A stretch of 64,000 nucleotides of DNA from an uncultured Lachnospiraceae bacterium (lineage in GTDB: Bacteria; Bacillota; Clostridia; Lachnospirales; Lachnospiraceae), in the NCBI GenBank assembly GCA_900548905.1, contig URMK01000006.1, positions 62,001 to 126,000 of the forward strand, written 5' to 3'. The notes under the pieces were generated by a model. That model was not told the DNA's origin, made no database searches, and worked only from the letters and a program-made list of their open reading frames with translations. This document shows, one piece after another, positions 15,907 to 23,761 of this stretch. Made by a program: the position numbers and the translations under genes. How positions within the stretch are numbered: position 1 is the stretch's first letter; every line of letters starts with the position of its first letter.

Positions 15907-17901
15907 CTATGATTTGGAGAGGATCCACTTCTGCAGGATTTCCGCGAGCTGGCTGGACTTGATCGGTTTTGCAAGATGCTCATTCATTCCTGCCTGGGCG
16001 GACATAATCACATCCTCTGCAAACGCATTTGCCGTCATGGCAATGATAGGTATGCTGCCTGCATCCGGCCGATCCAAATCCCGAATCGCTTTCACACAGT
16101 CATAACCGTTCATAACCGGCATCTGGATGTCCATAAAGATCAGCTGGTAATAACCTTCTCCGGCTTCCCGGAACTTATCCAGGGCTTCCTGACCGTTCCG
16201 GGCACTGTCCACTGCCGCCCCTGTCATCTGCAGAAGTTCTGCGGCAATTTCCCGGTTAATCTCATTATCTTCCGCCAGCAAAATACGCGCACCGCTGCAG
16301 TCCACTTCCCGGATATCAGGCAGAATCTCTTCCTCTCTCTCGTCCGTTTGAAGCTTCAGCCCGATTACCACCGTAAAACAGCTCCCCTCTCCCAGACGGC
16401 TGTTTACGGTAATTTCCCCGCCCATCATCTGCACCAGGTTCTGCGTGATCACCATACCAAGGCCTGTTCCGCTGATTTTACTGATCCGGGAATCATTTGC
16501 CCTGCTGAAAGGTTCAAAGATATGACGGAGGAAATCCTCACTCATTCCAATCCCTGTATCCCGGAATACAAACCGATATCGCCCCACTTCCTTATTCCCT
16601 GAAGGAAGTTCCGATACGGATATATAAATATCACCGCCTTCCGGGGTATATTTACAGGCATTGCTCATAATATTCATAAAAATCTGGTTTATCCGTGAAT
16701 TATCCCCAATTACCTTAACGTGGGTGATCCCGTCCTTATCCAGATGAATCCGCTGCCTGCGTGCCTCCGCCTGGGGCATAATAAGCCCAATCAGTTCTTC
16801 GATCAGACAATCCAGATCAAACCTGCCGTCCTGCAGCTCATAATTACCGCTTTCGATCCGGCTCATATCCAGCACTTCATTGACCAGCCCCAGGAGCAGC
16901 TGACTGGATGACGTGATTTTATCCAGCGCATTGACCAGCTTTTCCCGATCATCCATATGAAGTCGCGCCAGTTCCGTCATTCCCAGCACAGCATTCAGGG
17001 GAGTCCTGATATCATGGGACATTTTGGAAAGAAAATCGCTTTTTGCTTCATTCGCTTTTTGGGCCATCTCATAGGCTTCCTTCAGAGCCTTTTTGCTTTC
17101 CTCATCCTTTTTCTTCTGTTCATGCAAATCCTGGAGTGCCAGGAGAGCCCATCCTTTCTTTCCTCCCAGATAGACATTGCAGGATATGAAATGATATTCC
17201 CCCTCTACCTTGCGGAGACTCTCTACTGAATACCTTTCGTTCCCCTCCGCTATCAGCTCGCGGAAATGGGCAATAGACAGTTCCTTCTTGATTTCTTCCA
17301 GATAATCGGGATGAAAGGTCTGGCTGGCATAATCCTCCCAGAAGCTCTCATAAGAAAATTCCTTCCGGGGCAGCTTATGTACATCCCCGGGAATCCGGAT
17401 AGCGCAAATCGTACCCTTTTCCATATCAATACGGTAAACGGCAAAGAAAAGATTATACAGGGAACCGATTATTTCCTGGTTCAGCTCCTCCAGTTTTTCC
17501 TTTTCCCTTCGCATGACCGTGGTGTCCGTCACATTTTGATGATAGCCCCTCAGGCGTATCATATGGGCATAAGACTGATCGGCTACTCCGCCGCACCGCA
17601 CATATATCTTTCCAAGCTTCGGATGATACCAGGGATACTGCACTTCTGCCCGTCCCTTTCTGGTCATCTCCTCCACACAGGCATTCACTACCGGATAATA
17701 TTCTTTTTCTATCTTACCATACCAATGGTCATAGCATTGCTCCGGTGTGGTTTCCTCCTTCAGCCCAAGGAGCTCCATCATGGTTTGATCGGCAAACATA
17801 CGGGGCGGTCTGCCGTCCTCCAGTTCGATGATCCATAATCCCGTCATTGACTCATGCAAAACATCATGCATTGTTGATATGTCCTGTATGCTTCCTTTCA
17901 T
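15907..17901 (-). CDS. hybrid sensor histidine kinase / response regulator with PAS-like sensing
   Basis: Cytoplasmic signalling protein of about 664 residues with no membrane helix. Two PAS-like regions come first (ESMTGLWIIELEDG...; then FFAVYRIDMEKGTICAIRI), followed by a coiled region, the HisKA motif KSDFLSKMSHDIRTPLNAVL with the phospho-His, and an HATPase domain (NIMSNACKYTPEGG; FRDTGIGMS; SGTGLGMVI). A C-terminal receiver has phospho-Asp in LIFMDIQMPVMNG and Lys in HLAKPI. No HPt or output domain is attached. The frame begins with a GTG at 17931 that lacks a ribosome site; the ATG at 17901 has GAGG 11 bases upstream and is used here. Partners and signal are unknown. Confidence 0.9.
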   Translation of the reverse strand: MKGSIQDISTMHDVLHESMTGLWIIELEDGRPPRMFADQTMMELLGLKEETTPEQCYDHWYGKIEKEYYPVVNACVEEMTRKGRAEVQYPWYHPKLGKIYVRCGGVADQSYAHMIRLRGYHQNVTDTTVMRREKEKLEELNQEIIGSLYNLFFAVYRIDMEKGTICAIRIPGDVHKLPRKEFSYESFWEDYASQTFHPDYLEEIKKELSIAHFRELIAEGNERYSVESLRKVEGEYHFISCNVYLGGKKGWALLALQDLHEQKKKDEESKKALKEAYEMAQKANEAKSDFLSKMSHDIRTPLNAVLGMTELARLHMDDREKLVNALDKITSSSQLLLGLVNEVLDMSRIESGNYELQDGRFDLDCLIEELIGLIMPQAEARRQRIHLDKDGITHVKVIGDNSRINQIFMNIMSNACKYTPEGGDIYISVSELPSGNKEVGRYRFVFRDTGIGMSEDFLRHIFEPFSRANDSRISKISGTGLGMVITQNLVQMMGGEITVNSRLGEGSCFTVVIGLKLQTDEREEEILPDIREVDCSGARILLAEDNEINREIAAELLQMTGAAVDSARNGQEALDKFREAGEGYYQLIFMDIQMPVMNGYDCVKAIRDLDRPDAGSIPIIAMTANAFAEDVIMSAQAGMNEHLAKPIKSSQLAEILQKWILSKS

Positions 17902-17972
17902 ATCTTCCGCTACCTCATTTTCGTCTCTCACAGCCGCTCGCGGCTATTCTTCTGCCGATATCATCTACCCAG

Positions 17973-18001
17973 ATTGTAACTTATTTAAGGCTTCCCGGCA
18001 A
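17973..18001 (-). promoter_or_regulatory. sigma-A-type promoter of the hybrid sensor kinase
   Basis: On the minus strand TTGCCG and TACAAT are separated by 17 bases, with a start near 17966, about 65 bases before the ATG. Confidence 0.55.
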
Positions 18002-18063
18002 CATAATCATATTGACACCAGCACATGTATTTTTTCGGCTTGTGCAAGGCCATATATAAGGAA

Positions 18064-18103
18064 ACGGAAGGATTCTGCCAATCTTGCGGCGAAGTCCTTC
18101 CGT
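18064..18103 (-). terminator. probable terminator after pgi
   Basis: The 9-bp arms ACGGAAGGA and TCCTTCCGT enclose 22 bases, 100 bases after the pgi stop. The following minus-strand tail (TTCCTTATATATGG) is only moderately T-rich, so efficiency is uncertain. Confidence 0.45.
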
Positions 18104-18202
18104 ATCTTATTTATATCTTTTTATGAATGACTGTCTTTTCACAATTACCGGACTGCCGGCAACTGACTGCGCATTATCATTCAGCGTCAGATTTGCCGCT
18201 GC

Positions 18203-19549
18203 TTACAGTCTCTTTAACAGTTCTTCCCTCTGTGCCTCATATCCCGGTTTCCCAAGCAGCGCGAACATGTTCTTTTTGTAGCTTTCCACACCAGGCTGGT
18301 TAAACGGATTCACACCCAGCAGATAGCCGCTGACACCGCATGCAAACTCAAAGAAATAGAATAACTGACCTAAGTAGAATTCATTGACTTCAGGCACACG
18401 AATCACAAGATTGGGCACCTGTCCGTCTGTATGTGCAAGTATGGTTCCGTTCATGGCGCTTTTATTTACGAAATCCACGCTCTTCCCTGCCAGATAGTTC
18501 AGTCCGTCCAGATCAACGGGCTCTTCATTAATGATGATTTCTTCTCTGGAGGTCTCCACATTAATAACGGTTTCAAACATAATACGGGCGCCGTCCTGGA
18601 TGAACTGTCCCATGGAGTGAAGATCCGTAGTTAAATCCACGCTTGCCGGGAAAATTCCCTTCTGATCCTTTCCCTCACTCTCACCATACAGCTGCTTCCA
18701 CCACTCGGATACATAATGTACACTCGGTTCATAATTAGCCAGGATTTCCACTTCCTTCCCTTTCCTGAGAAGGATATTACGTACTGCCGCATACTGCAGC
18801 GCATCGTTTTCCTCAAAGGCTGCTTCCAGGGCTTTTTGACGTCCGTCGGCCGCCCCTTCCATAAGCTTGTCGATATCCGCGCCGCTTACAGCGATGGGAA
18901 GCAGCCCTACAGCCGTCAACACGGAGAAACGACCTCCCACATCATCCGGAACCACAAAGCTCTCATAGCCTTCTTCCGCAGCAAGCCCCTTCAGGGCTCC
19001 CTTTGCACGATCGGTAGTGGCATAAATTCTTCCTGCGGCTTCTTTCTTTCCGTATTTCTTTTCCAGCATTTCCTTAAATACACGGAACGCTATGGCCGGC
19101 TCCGTTGTCGTGCCGGATTTGGAAATCATATTAATGGAAAAGTCCCTGTCCCCGATCACATCGATCAAATGTCTGATATACGTAGAACTGATGGAATTTC
19201 CCACAAAATAAATTTCAGGGGTTTTCCTGACTTCCTTGCTTACGCAGTTATAGAAACTGTGTCTTAAAAATTCAATTGCGGCTCTGGCTCCCAGATAGGA
19301 ACCGCCGATCCCGATAACCAGAAGCACTTCAGAATCGCTCTGGATTTTGGATGCCGCTTTTTTAATCCGGTCAAACTCTTCCTTATCATAATCCACGGGC
19401 AGATCAATCCAACCCAGGAAATCATTTCCCGCTCCGGTTTTGGAAACAAGAAGATCCTTGGCATCCATTGCCTGTTTTTTCATAAAATCTACTTCATACG
19501 CACCCATAAAAGGCGCTGCTTTTGAATAATCAAAAGTTACTTTGCTCAT
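18203..19549 (-). CDS. pgi: glucose-6-phosphate isomerase
   Basis: Interconverts glucose-6-phosphate and fructose-6-phosphate in glycolysis. 448 residues, the normal length of the Gram-positive form. Family blocks are clear: VIGIGGSYLGARAAIEFL, FVGNSISSTYIRHLID, NMISKSGTTTEPAIAFR (phosphosugar site), DDVGGRFSVLTAVGLLPI, QYAAVRN, and the C-terminal NPFNQPGVESYKKNMFALLG with its Lys. A longer frame opens at 19585, but the ATG at 19549 has GGAGGAAAG directly upstream and is used here. It is likely a single transcription unit. Mannose and glucose phosphates from the glycan loci would enter glycolysis at this level. Confidence 0.97.
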   Translation of the reverse strand: MSKVTFDYSKAAPFMGAYEVDFMKKQAMDAKDLLVSKTGAGNDFLGWIDLPVDYDKEEFDRIKKAASKIQSDSEVLLVIGIGGSYLGARAAIEFLRHSFYNCVSKEVRKTPEIYFVGNSISSTYIRHLIDVIGDRDFSINMISKSGTTTEPAIAFRVFKEMLEKKYGKKEAAGRIYATTDRAKGALKGLAAEEGYESFVVPDDVGGRFSVLTAVGLLPIAVSGADIDKLMEGAADGRQKALEAAFEENDALQYAAVRNILLRKGKEVEILANYEPSVHYVSEWWKQLYGESEGKDQKGIFPASVDLTTDLHSMGQFIQDGARIMFETVINVETSREEIIINEEPVDLDGLNYLAGKSVDFVNKSAMNGTILAHTDGQVPNLVIRVPEVNEFYLGQLFYFFEFACGVSGYLLGVNPFNQPGVESYKKNMFALLGKPGYEAQREELLKRL

Positions 19550-19685
19550 CTGCTTTCCTCCAATTCTGCTGCCCATGTGCAGCAAACCAATAGATATGAC
19601 AGGCGTTCATCGCAAAATTCTGCAATTTGGCACATTATCCGTTCTTAGTGTAGCAAAGTTGTTTTTTATTTTCAAGAGTTTTTAT

Positions 19686-20441
19686 CTATGCAAAGAACTC
19701 TTTAAGCAGCTCCTCCAGTTCTTTCTCCTGGTTTTTTGTAAAAACCTGCTCCTCCAGACGTTCCTCGGCCAGACTTTTCTCCTGTAAAGGCATTCCTTTA
19801 ACCCATTCTTTTTTAACAGGTGCACAAGCCTCCACTACCGCAGCTGTTTTCAGGACAGCCTGTTTCTTCCCCTTTTCTGCCTTCGGTAAGGGCGTGTCCC
19901 CATTTATCAGGCTTTCCGTTTCATCCAAAACCGAAAGCCTTACCGCCATATGGTTTTCCAGATAGTCCGTCAGGCTGGTTTTCAGAGCCGCCCGTTTTGC
20001 GTTTAAATCCACCATGCCGGACACGCTGAAATACAAATACAGCCCCAGAAAGCTCATCAGGTAAAACGGCAGAATTTCGCCGAGCGTTTTTCCGTCTATA
20101 ATTCCTTTGCAGGCCCCCGCCCCTGCGAAAAATACAGACAGCATCATAAGCTGTCCCGCAAAATGGGAAAGTCCGTCCATGGAAAATTTCCCTATCTGGA
20201 TACGGTTGATGAACTTGTCCACAAAAACAGGAATATTAGGAACCCCGTCATTAAGCTTATAACAGTTCCTGAATTTAATTTTACACTGCTTCAGTACCTT
20301 GTTTTCCGTGGCAGACATGTTTTCCGCTTCTTTTATCAGGGAATTAAGAAAAATTCCTGTAATAAACTTGCATAATATGCTTAATAATAGCAATATAATT
20401 GTCATAGCCACCAGTTCTTTATTTTCCACAAACGAAGTCAT
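19686..20441 (-). CDS. conserved membrane protein of unknown function
   Basis: 250 residues from the ATG at 20441, chosen for its strong GGAGGAGAAT site; the frame opens earlier without one. A first membrane helix (VAMTIILLLLSILCKFI) is followed by a basic, Cys-containing segment (KVLKQCKIKFRNCYKLNDG), two close hydrophobic stretches (FAGQLMMLSVFFAGAGA; LPFYLMSFLGLYLYFSVSGMV) and a Lys/Glu-rich cytoplasmic tail ending in coiled-coil-like KNQEKELEELLKEFFA. No family function is recognised. It follows pgi upstream in the same direction with its own promoter, and is separated from pgi by about 137 bases. Confidence 0.7.
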   Translation of the reverse strand: MTSFVENKELVAMTIILLLLSILCKFITGIFLNSLIKEAENMSATENKVLKQCKIKFRNCYKLNDGVPNIPVFVDKFINRIQIGKFSMDGLSHFAGQLMMLSVFFAGAGACKGIIDGKTLGEILPFYLMSFLGLYLYFSVSGMVDLNAKRAALKTSLTDYLENHMAVRLSVLDETESLINGDTPLPKAEKGKKQAVLKTAAVVEACAPVKKEWVKGMPLQEKSLAEERLEEQVFTKNQEKELEELLKEFFA

Positions 20442-20549
20442 ATTCTCCTCCAATCTGCTGTTCACCGTAATCTGCCTTCTCCCGGACCGGGCTTTTCCGG
20501 ACGGCATTCCCCTGAACAGCGGTTCCTTAACGGTTCCTTTGTGAATAGT

Positions 20550-20578
20550 ATTATAGGAGATCCTACCGCCCGCCACAA
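20550..20578 (-). promoter_or_regulatory. sigma-A-type promoter of the membrane-protein gene
   Basis: On the minus strand TTGTGG and a perfect TATAAT are separated by 17 bases; the start would be near 20543, about 100 bases before the ATG. Confidence 0.65.
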
Positions 20579-20670
20579 TACGGACAGGCAGGAAATCGGT
20601 CGGAGAATTACGCGCCTTTCTCCCATAATCATGGAATTATTGTGAAAATACTGGTAACAAAGGCTGTTTT

Positions 20671-20700
20671 TTGATATAATTCGTGTATTGAATTTATAAC
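20671..20700 (+). promoter_or_regulatory. probable promoter of the TSCPD-murG transcript
   Basis: TTGATA and TATAAC are separated by 18 bases. The start would be near 20707, inside the left arm of the palindrome at 20697-20958, so the whole hairpin would become the 5' leader. A second TATAAT at 20675 has a poorer -35. Confidence 0.45.
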
Positions 20701-20958
20701 TCAAACGCCGCATGTGCCAAATGGCCTTCGGCCGGCAGCCGGAACGGTGTCCCCGGGACTGAAAAGGAATTTTTCCCAGTACCTTTCAGACCATGGAGAT
20801 GAGACCGGTCAAGAGTGTCAGCCTCATCTGACACTCTTGATGCCTTCGGGTTCATTGGAATGTCCGATCTGACGGACAGGGAAAAATCCTTTTCAGTCCC
20901 GGGGACACCGCTCCGGCTGCCGGCCGAAGGCCATTTGGCACATGCGGCGTTTGAGTTA
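20697..20958. repeat. 262-bp long inverted repeat with structured centre (palindrome B)
   Basis: The arms 20697-20777 and 20879-20958 are complementary over about 80 bp with two differences (one substitution, one 1-base gap). The centre holds a perfect 13-bp hairpin (TCAAGAGTGTCAG / CTGACACTCTTGA) and a 6-bp one (TGTCCG / CGGACA), so a transcript would make a long rod with a branched head. No flanking duplication is seen. It lies between two divergent promoters or inside the plus-strand leader, just before the TSCPD gene. The rest of 20442-20983 holds the two promoters and the ribosome site only. Confidence 0.85.
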
Positions 20959-20983
20959 ATAAGAAATCATTGGAGGCTTTATT

Positions 20984-21232
20984 ATGAAATACAGAACAAA
21001 AGGTACCTGTTCCAGTGCTATCGATATCGAAATGGATGGCAATATTATTAAATCAGTGGTGTTTACCGGTGGCTGCAACGGCAACCTCCAGGGAATCTCC
21101 AGACTGGTGGAAGGCATGTCTGCCGAAGACGCCATATCCCGGCTGAAAGGAATCAAATGCGGTTTTAAGCCCACCTCCTGCCCGGATCAGCTGGCAATCG
21201 CTCTGGAATCCATCGTAGGAAATGCTAATTAA
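20984..21232 (+). CDS. TSCPD domain protein (TIGR03905-like)
   Basis: 82-residue protein consisting only of a TSCPD domain, named for the motif seen here as PTSCPDQLAIAL. It has four Cys (CSSAID, GGCNGN, IKCG, SCPD), which may bind metal. Similar domains sit at the C-terminus of B12-dependent ribonucleotide reductases, but the role of free-standing copies is not established. GGAGG lies 8 bases before the ATG. The murG start follows 23 bases after the stop, so both are on one transcript. Confidence 0.88.
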   Translation: MKYRTKGTCSSAIDIEMDGNIIKSVVFTGGCNGNLQGISRLVEGMSAEDAISRLKGIKCGFKPTSCPDQLAIALESIVGNAN

Positions 21233-21255
21233 ACAATCCGCTAGGGGGCTCATTC

Positions 21256-22344
21256 ATGTCAAAAAAAATCGTTCTTACCGGCGGCGGCACCGCCGGTCAT
21301 ATTACGCCAAATATCGCCCTGCTGCCCAGGCTGTCTCAGCTGGGTTTTGAGATTTCCTACATCGGTTCCTATAACGGAATGGAGAAAAAACTGATAGAGG
21401 ATTATGATATCCCCTACTATGGAATTTCCACCGGTAAATTCCGGCGCTATTTTGATTTAAAGAATTTTACAGATCCTTTCCGTGTTCTGAAGGGTTATGG
21501 GGAAGCCCGCAGAATATTGAAGGAGGTACGTCCCGACATCGTTTTTTCCAAAGGAGGATTTGTATCCGTCCCGGTAGTCAGGGCCGCATCCTCTTTGAAA
21601 ATCCCCTGTGTCATCCACGAATCCGATATGACACCCGGTCTTGCCAATAAGCTGTGTATCCCGGTTTCCACAAAGGTTTGCTGCAATTTTCCGGAAACCC
21701 TGCATTCCCTTCCCACAGAGAAAGCGGTTCTTACCGGCTCTCCTATCCGGGATGAACTTTCCCGTGGAAATAAGCTTGCCGCATTGGAATTATGTCATTT
21801 TACCGCAAACAAACCGGTGCTTATGATAATCGGCGGTTCCCTGGGCGCCGCCTCCATTAATCAGGCAGTAAGGGAGGCTCTGCCCAGACTCCTTGCAGAT
21901 TTCCAGGTCGTACATATCTGCGGCCATGAGAAAATTGATAACCTGCTTTTAAACCAGTCCGGCTATACCCAGTTTGAATATCTGAAAGCGGAGCTGAAAG
22001 ATGTATTTGCCATGGCGGACGTAGTGGTATCCAGGGCCGGGGCAAATGCGATCTGTGAGCTGCTCGCATTAAAGAAGCCCAACCTGCTCATACCTCTTTC
22101 TGCAGGAAGCAGCCGGGGAGATCAGATACTGAATGCCCGTTCCTTTGAAGCCCAGGGCTTCAGCATGGTGATTGATGAAGACTATCTAAGCCCGGATCTC
22201 CTGGTTGAGAAGGTACAGGAGCTGTATTTTAACCGCCAGACCTATATTGATGCAATGGGTAAAAGCCAGCAGATGAATGCAACCAAAACGATTGCGGAAT
22301 TGCTGGATGGAATTGTCCTGGAAAATACAGTTAAAAAGAAGTAA
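21256..22344 (+). CDS. murG: UDP-GlcNAc:lipid I N-acetylglucosaminyltransferase MurG
   Basis: Adds GlcNAc to undecaprenyl-PP-MurNAc-pentapeptide on the inner membrane face to make lipid II. 362 residues, normal length. The GT28 signatures are present: N-terminal VLTGGGTAGHITPN, the acceptor-side FSKGGFVSVPVV and HESDMTPGLANK, the C-terminal-domain IIGGSLGAASIN, and the UDP-GlcNAc site AMADVVVSRAGANAICELLA followed by LIPLSAGSSRGDQ. It is away from the usual mur/fts cluster, co-transcribed with the TSCPD gene; such a stand-alone murG is common in clostridia. Ribosome site GGGGG upstream of the ATG. Confidence 0.95.
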   Translation: MSKKIVLTGGGTAGHITPNIALLPRLSQLGFEISYIGSYNGMEKKLIEDYDIPYYGISTGKFRRYFDLKNFTDPFRVLKGYGEARRILKEVRPDIVFSKGGFVSVPVVRAASSLKIPCVIHESDMTPGLANKLCIPVSTKVCCNFPETLHSLPTEKAVLTGSPIRDELSRGNKLAALELCHFTANKPVLMIIGGSLGAASINQAVREALPRLLADFQVVHICGHEKIDNLLLNQSGYTQFEYLKAELKDVFAMADVVVSRAGANAICELLALKKPNLLIPLSAGSSRGDQILNARSFEAQGFSMVIDEDYLSPDLLVEKVQELYFNRQTYIDAMGKSQQMNATKTIAELLDGIVLENTVKKK

Positions 22345-22450
22345 CTATTCAGTCCGGCCGGCGGACAGTGCTGCCAGTGTATTACCGTCTGCCGTACCGG
22401 GCATTTTCCTGTTCCGATTGGAAATAACCTGTCTGCAGGGCATACATGTT

Positions 22451-22867
22451 TTACGGCTGCCCACAGATAGTTTTCCGGATTTCCTCCAGTTCTTCCTGGC
22501 CGGGTTTCCCTGGAACCCAGTTAATATTCTGGCGGTCATCCTCATAGCGGGGAATCAGATGCAGATGGAAATGCGTAACCGTCTGCCCCGCGCATTCACC
22601 ATTATTCTGAACCAGATTAAAACCACTGCATCCCAGCTTATCGGTCATCCGGACCGCCATCTTCTTAGCAAGACGCATTACTTCCCCGCAGGCATCCTCC
22701 GGGAGTTCATACAGATTCTTATAATGATCCTTCGGAAGTATCAGGGCATGCCCTCTTGTTGCCGGCCCCAAATCCAGGATCACACGGTACTTCTCATCTT
22801 CATAAAGTGTTTTCGAAGGGATTTCCCCATTTGCTATATTACAGAAAATACAAGATTCTTCTTTCAT
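22451..22867 (-). CDS. HIT-family nucleotide hydrolase/transferase
   Basis: 138-residue histidine-triad protein (Hint-like), acting on nucleoside phosphoramidates or related AMP esters. The N-terminal CIFCNIANGEIPS is the usual Hint opening with a C-x-x-C; the catalytic triad is HFHLHLIPR, and LILPKDHYKN follows the second strand. The frame runs on upstream into the rhomboid gene, but the ATG at 22867 has AAGGAG 5 bases upstream and starts the domain. It begins 32 bases after the rhomboid stop, so both are probably one operon. Confidence 0.93.
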   Translation of the reverse strand: MKEESCIFCNIANGEIPSKTLYEDEKYRVILDLGPATRGHALILPKDHYKNLYELPEDACGEVMRLAKKMAVRMTDKLGCSGFNLVQNNGECAGQTVTHFHLHLIPRYEDDRQNINWVPGKPGQEELEEIRKTICGQP

Positions 22868-22899
22868 CCAGTCTCCTTCCGCCCGAAAAGGGCATGTTA

Positions 22900-23544
22900 T
22901 TATTCGTTTCGGTAACGCTGCCTTCCTGTACGTCTTCCGATATGGCACAGCAGGAAGGTTATCAGGAATCCGCTGAGCAGCCCTCCCAAATGAGCGGCAT
23001 TGTTTACCATAACACTTTGGAATCCGGAATAAAGGGAAAACGCTATCATCAAAGCCATACGCTGGATAGAGATTCGTGCCGCATACCCTTTCTTGGTAAT
23101 CACAAGATAAAGAAGTCCTCCCACCAATCCGAAAACCGCACCGCTTGCCCCGATGGAGCTGTAATACATCCCGGTAGAAAGCTCATAAATAGCAGACAGC
23201 AGATTTCCGCAAATACCGGAGACAAAAAAGAGCACAAGATACCTGGCGCCGCCGATTGTCTTTTCCACAATTTCTCCGCCGAAATAAAGCAATATCATAT
23301 TATTAACCAGGTGGCCGATATCGGCATGAAGAAACATAGCTGTCACCAGCCTGTAATATTCCTGACTCCGTATCAGATAAAAAACACCGAATTCTCCTTT
23401 ATCATACAGCCAGTCACCTGTAAAATAACTCACCAGAAAAATAATGACATTAGCAGCCGTAAGCACTGCGCTGCACCAGGGAATCTCTTTCATGTTCTGG
23501 TTTTGGTACCGATATGTCTGCGGTTTTACCATAGGAACCCCCAT
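22900..23544 (-). CDS. rhomboid intramembrane serine protease
   Basis: 214-residue protein with six hydrophobic segments. The Ser-His dyad is visible: Ser in the loop SSIGASGAVFGLVGG and His in VNNAAHLGGLLSG. The earlier YRLVTAMFLHADIGHLVNNM is the conserved helix 2 block. It cleaves membrane-anchored proteins near or within the bilayer; the substrate here is unknown. Pseudopilins of the Tad operon just upstream are possible clients but that is speculation. It is co-directional with the HIT gene and has its own promoter. Confidence 0.93.
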   Translation of the reverse strand: MGVPMVKPQTYRYQNQNMKEIPWCSAVLTAANVIIFLVSYFTGDWLYDKGEFGVFYLIRSQEYYRLVTAMFLHADIGHLVNNMILLYFGGEIVEKTIGGARYLVLFFVSGICGNLLSAIYELSTGMYYSSIGASGAVFGLVGGLLYLVITKKGYAARISIQRMALMIAFSLYSGFQSVMVNNAAHLGGLLSGFLITFLLCHIGRRTGRQRYRNE

Positions 23545-23579
23545 TACTGCCCTTCAGCTCAATATTCCTCAATACCAAA

Positions 23580-23608
23580 AGGGTAACACTTCCATACATA
23601 CTTGTCAA
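23580..23608 (-). promoter_or_regulatory. probable promoter of the rhomboid-HIT operon
   Basis: On the minus strand a perfect TTGACA lies 17 bases from a weak TACCCT. The start would be near 23573, about 30 bases before the rhomboid start and after palindrome C, so that palindrome is not part of this mRNA. Confidence 0.5.
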
Positions 23609-23627
23609 TAAACCGTTTGCAGACTTA

Positions 23628-23754
23628 AATCATCCCAGCTGTGCGGTTTAGGATGGCCCCACACGCCGCCCGGTAGTTTTGTCTGCCCGGATTGCCTCCC
23701 GGCTTTTCCCCGGGGGCGGACGGGGCCATCCTAAACCGCACAGCTGGGATGATT
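23628..23754. repeat. 127-bp inverted repeat with perfect 33-bp arms (palindrome C)
   Basis: The arms 23628-23660 and 23722-23754 are exact complements over 33 bp. The 61-base centre has a further GC-rich pairing (GCCGCCCGG with CCGGGGGCGG, imperfect). It begins 7 bases after the stop of the FHA gene, the end of the Tad operon, so it could act as a transcription barrier or mRNA 3' protector. There is no T tract on either side, so it is not a standard terminator, and no flanking duplication. Confidence 0.85.
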
Positions 23755-23761
23755 CTGCACA

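Noticed and set aside
20689..20966. Target duplication around palindrome B
   Set aside because: The flanks are both A/T-rich but do not match over 8 bases at any plausible end.
20815..21051. 78-codon frame from the centre of palindrome B into the TSCPD gene
   Set aside because: It encodes only the palindrome and an out-of-frame part of the TSCPD gene; no start signal.
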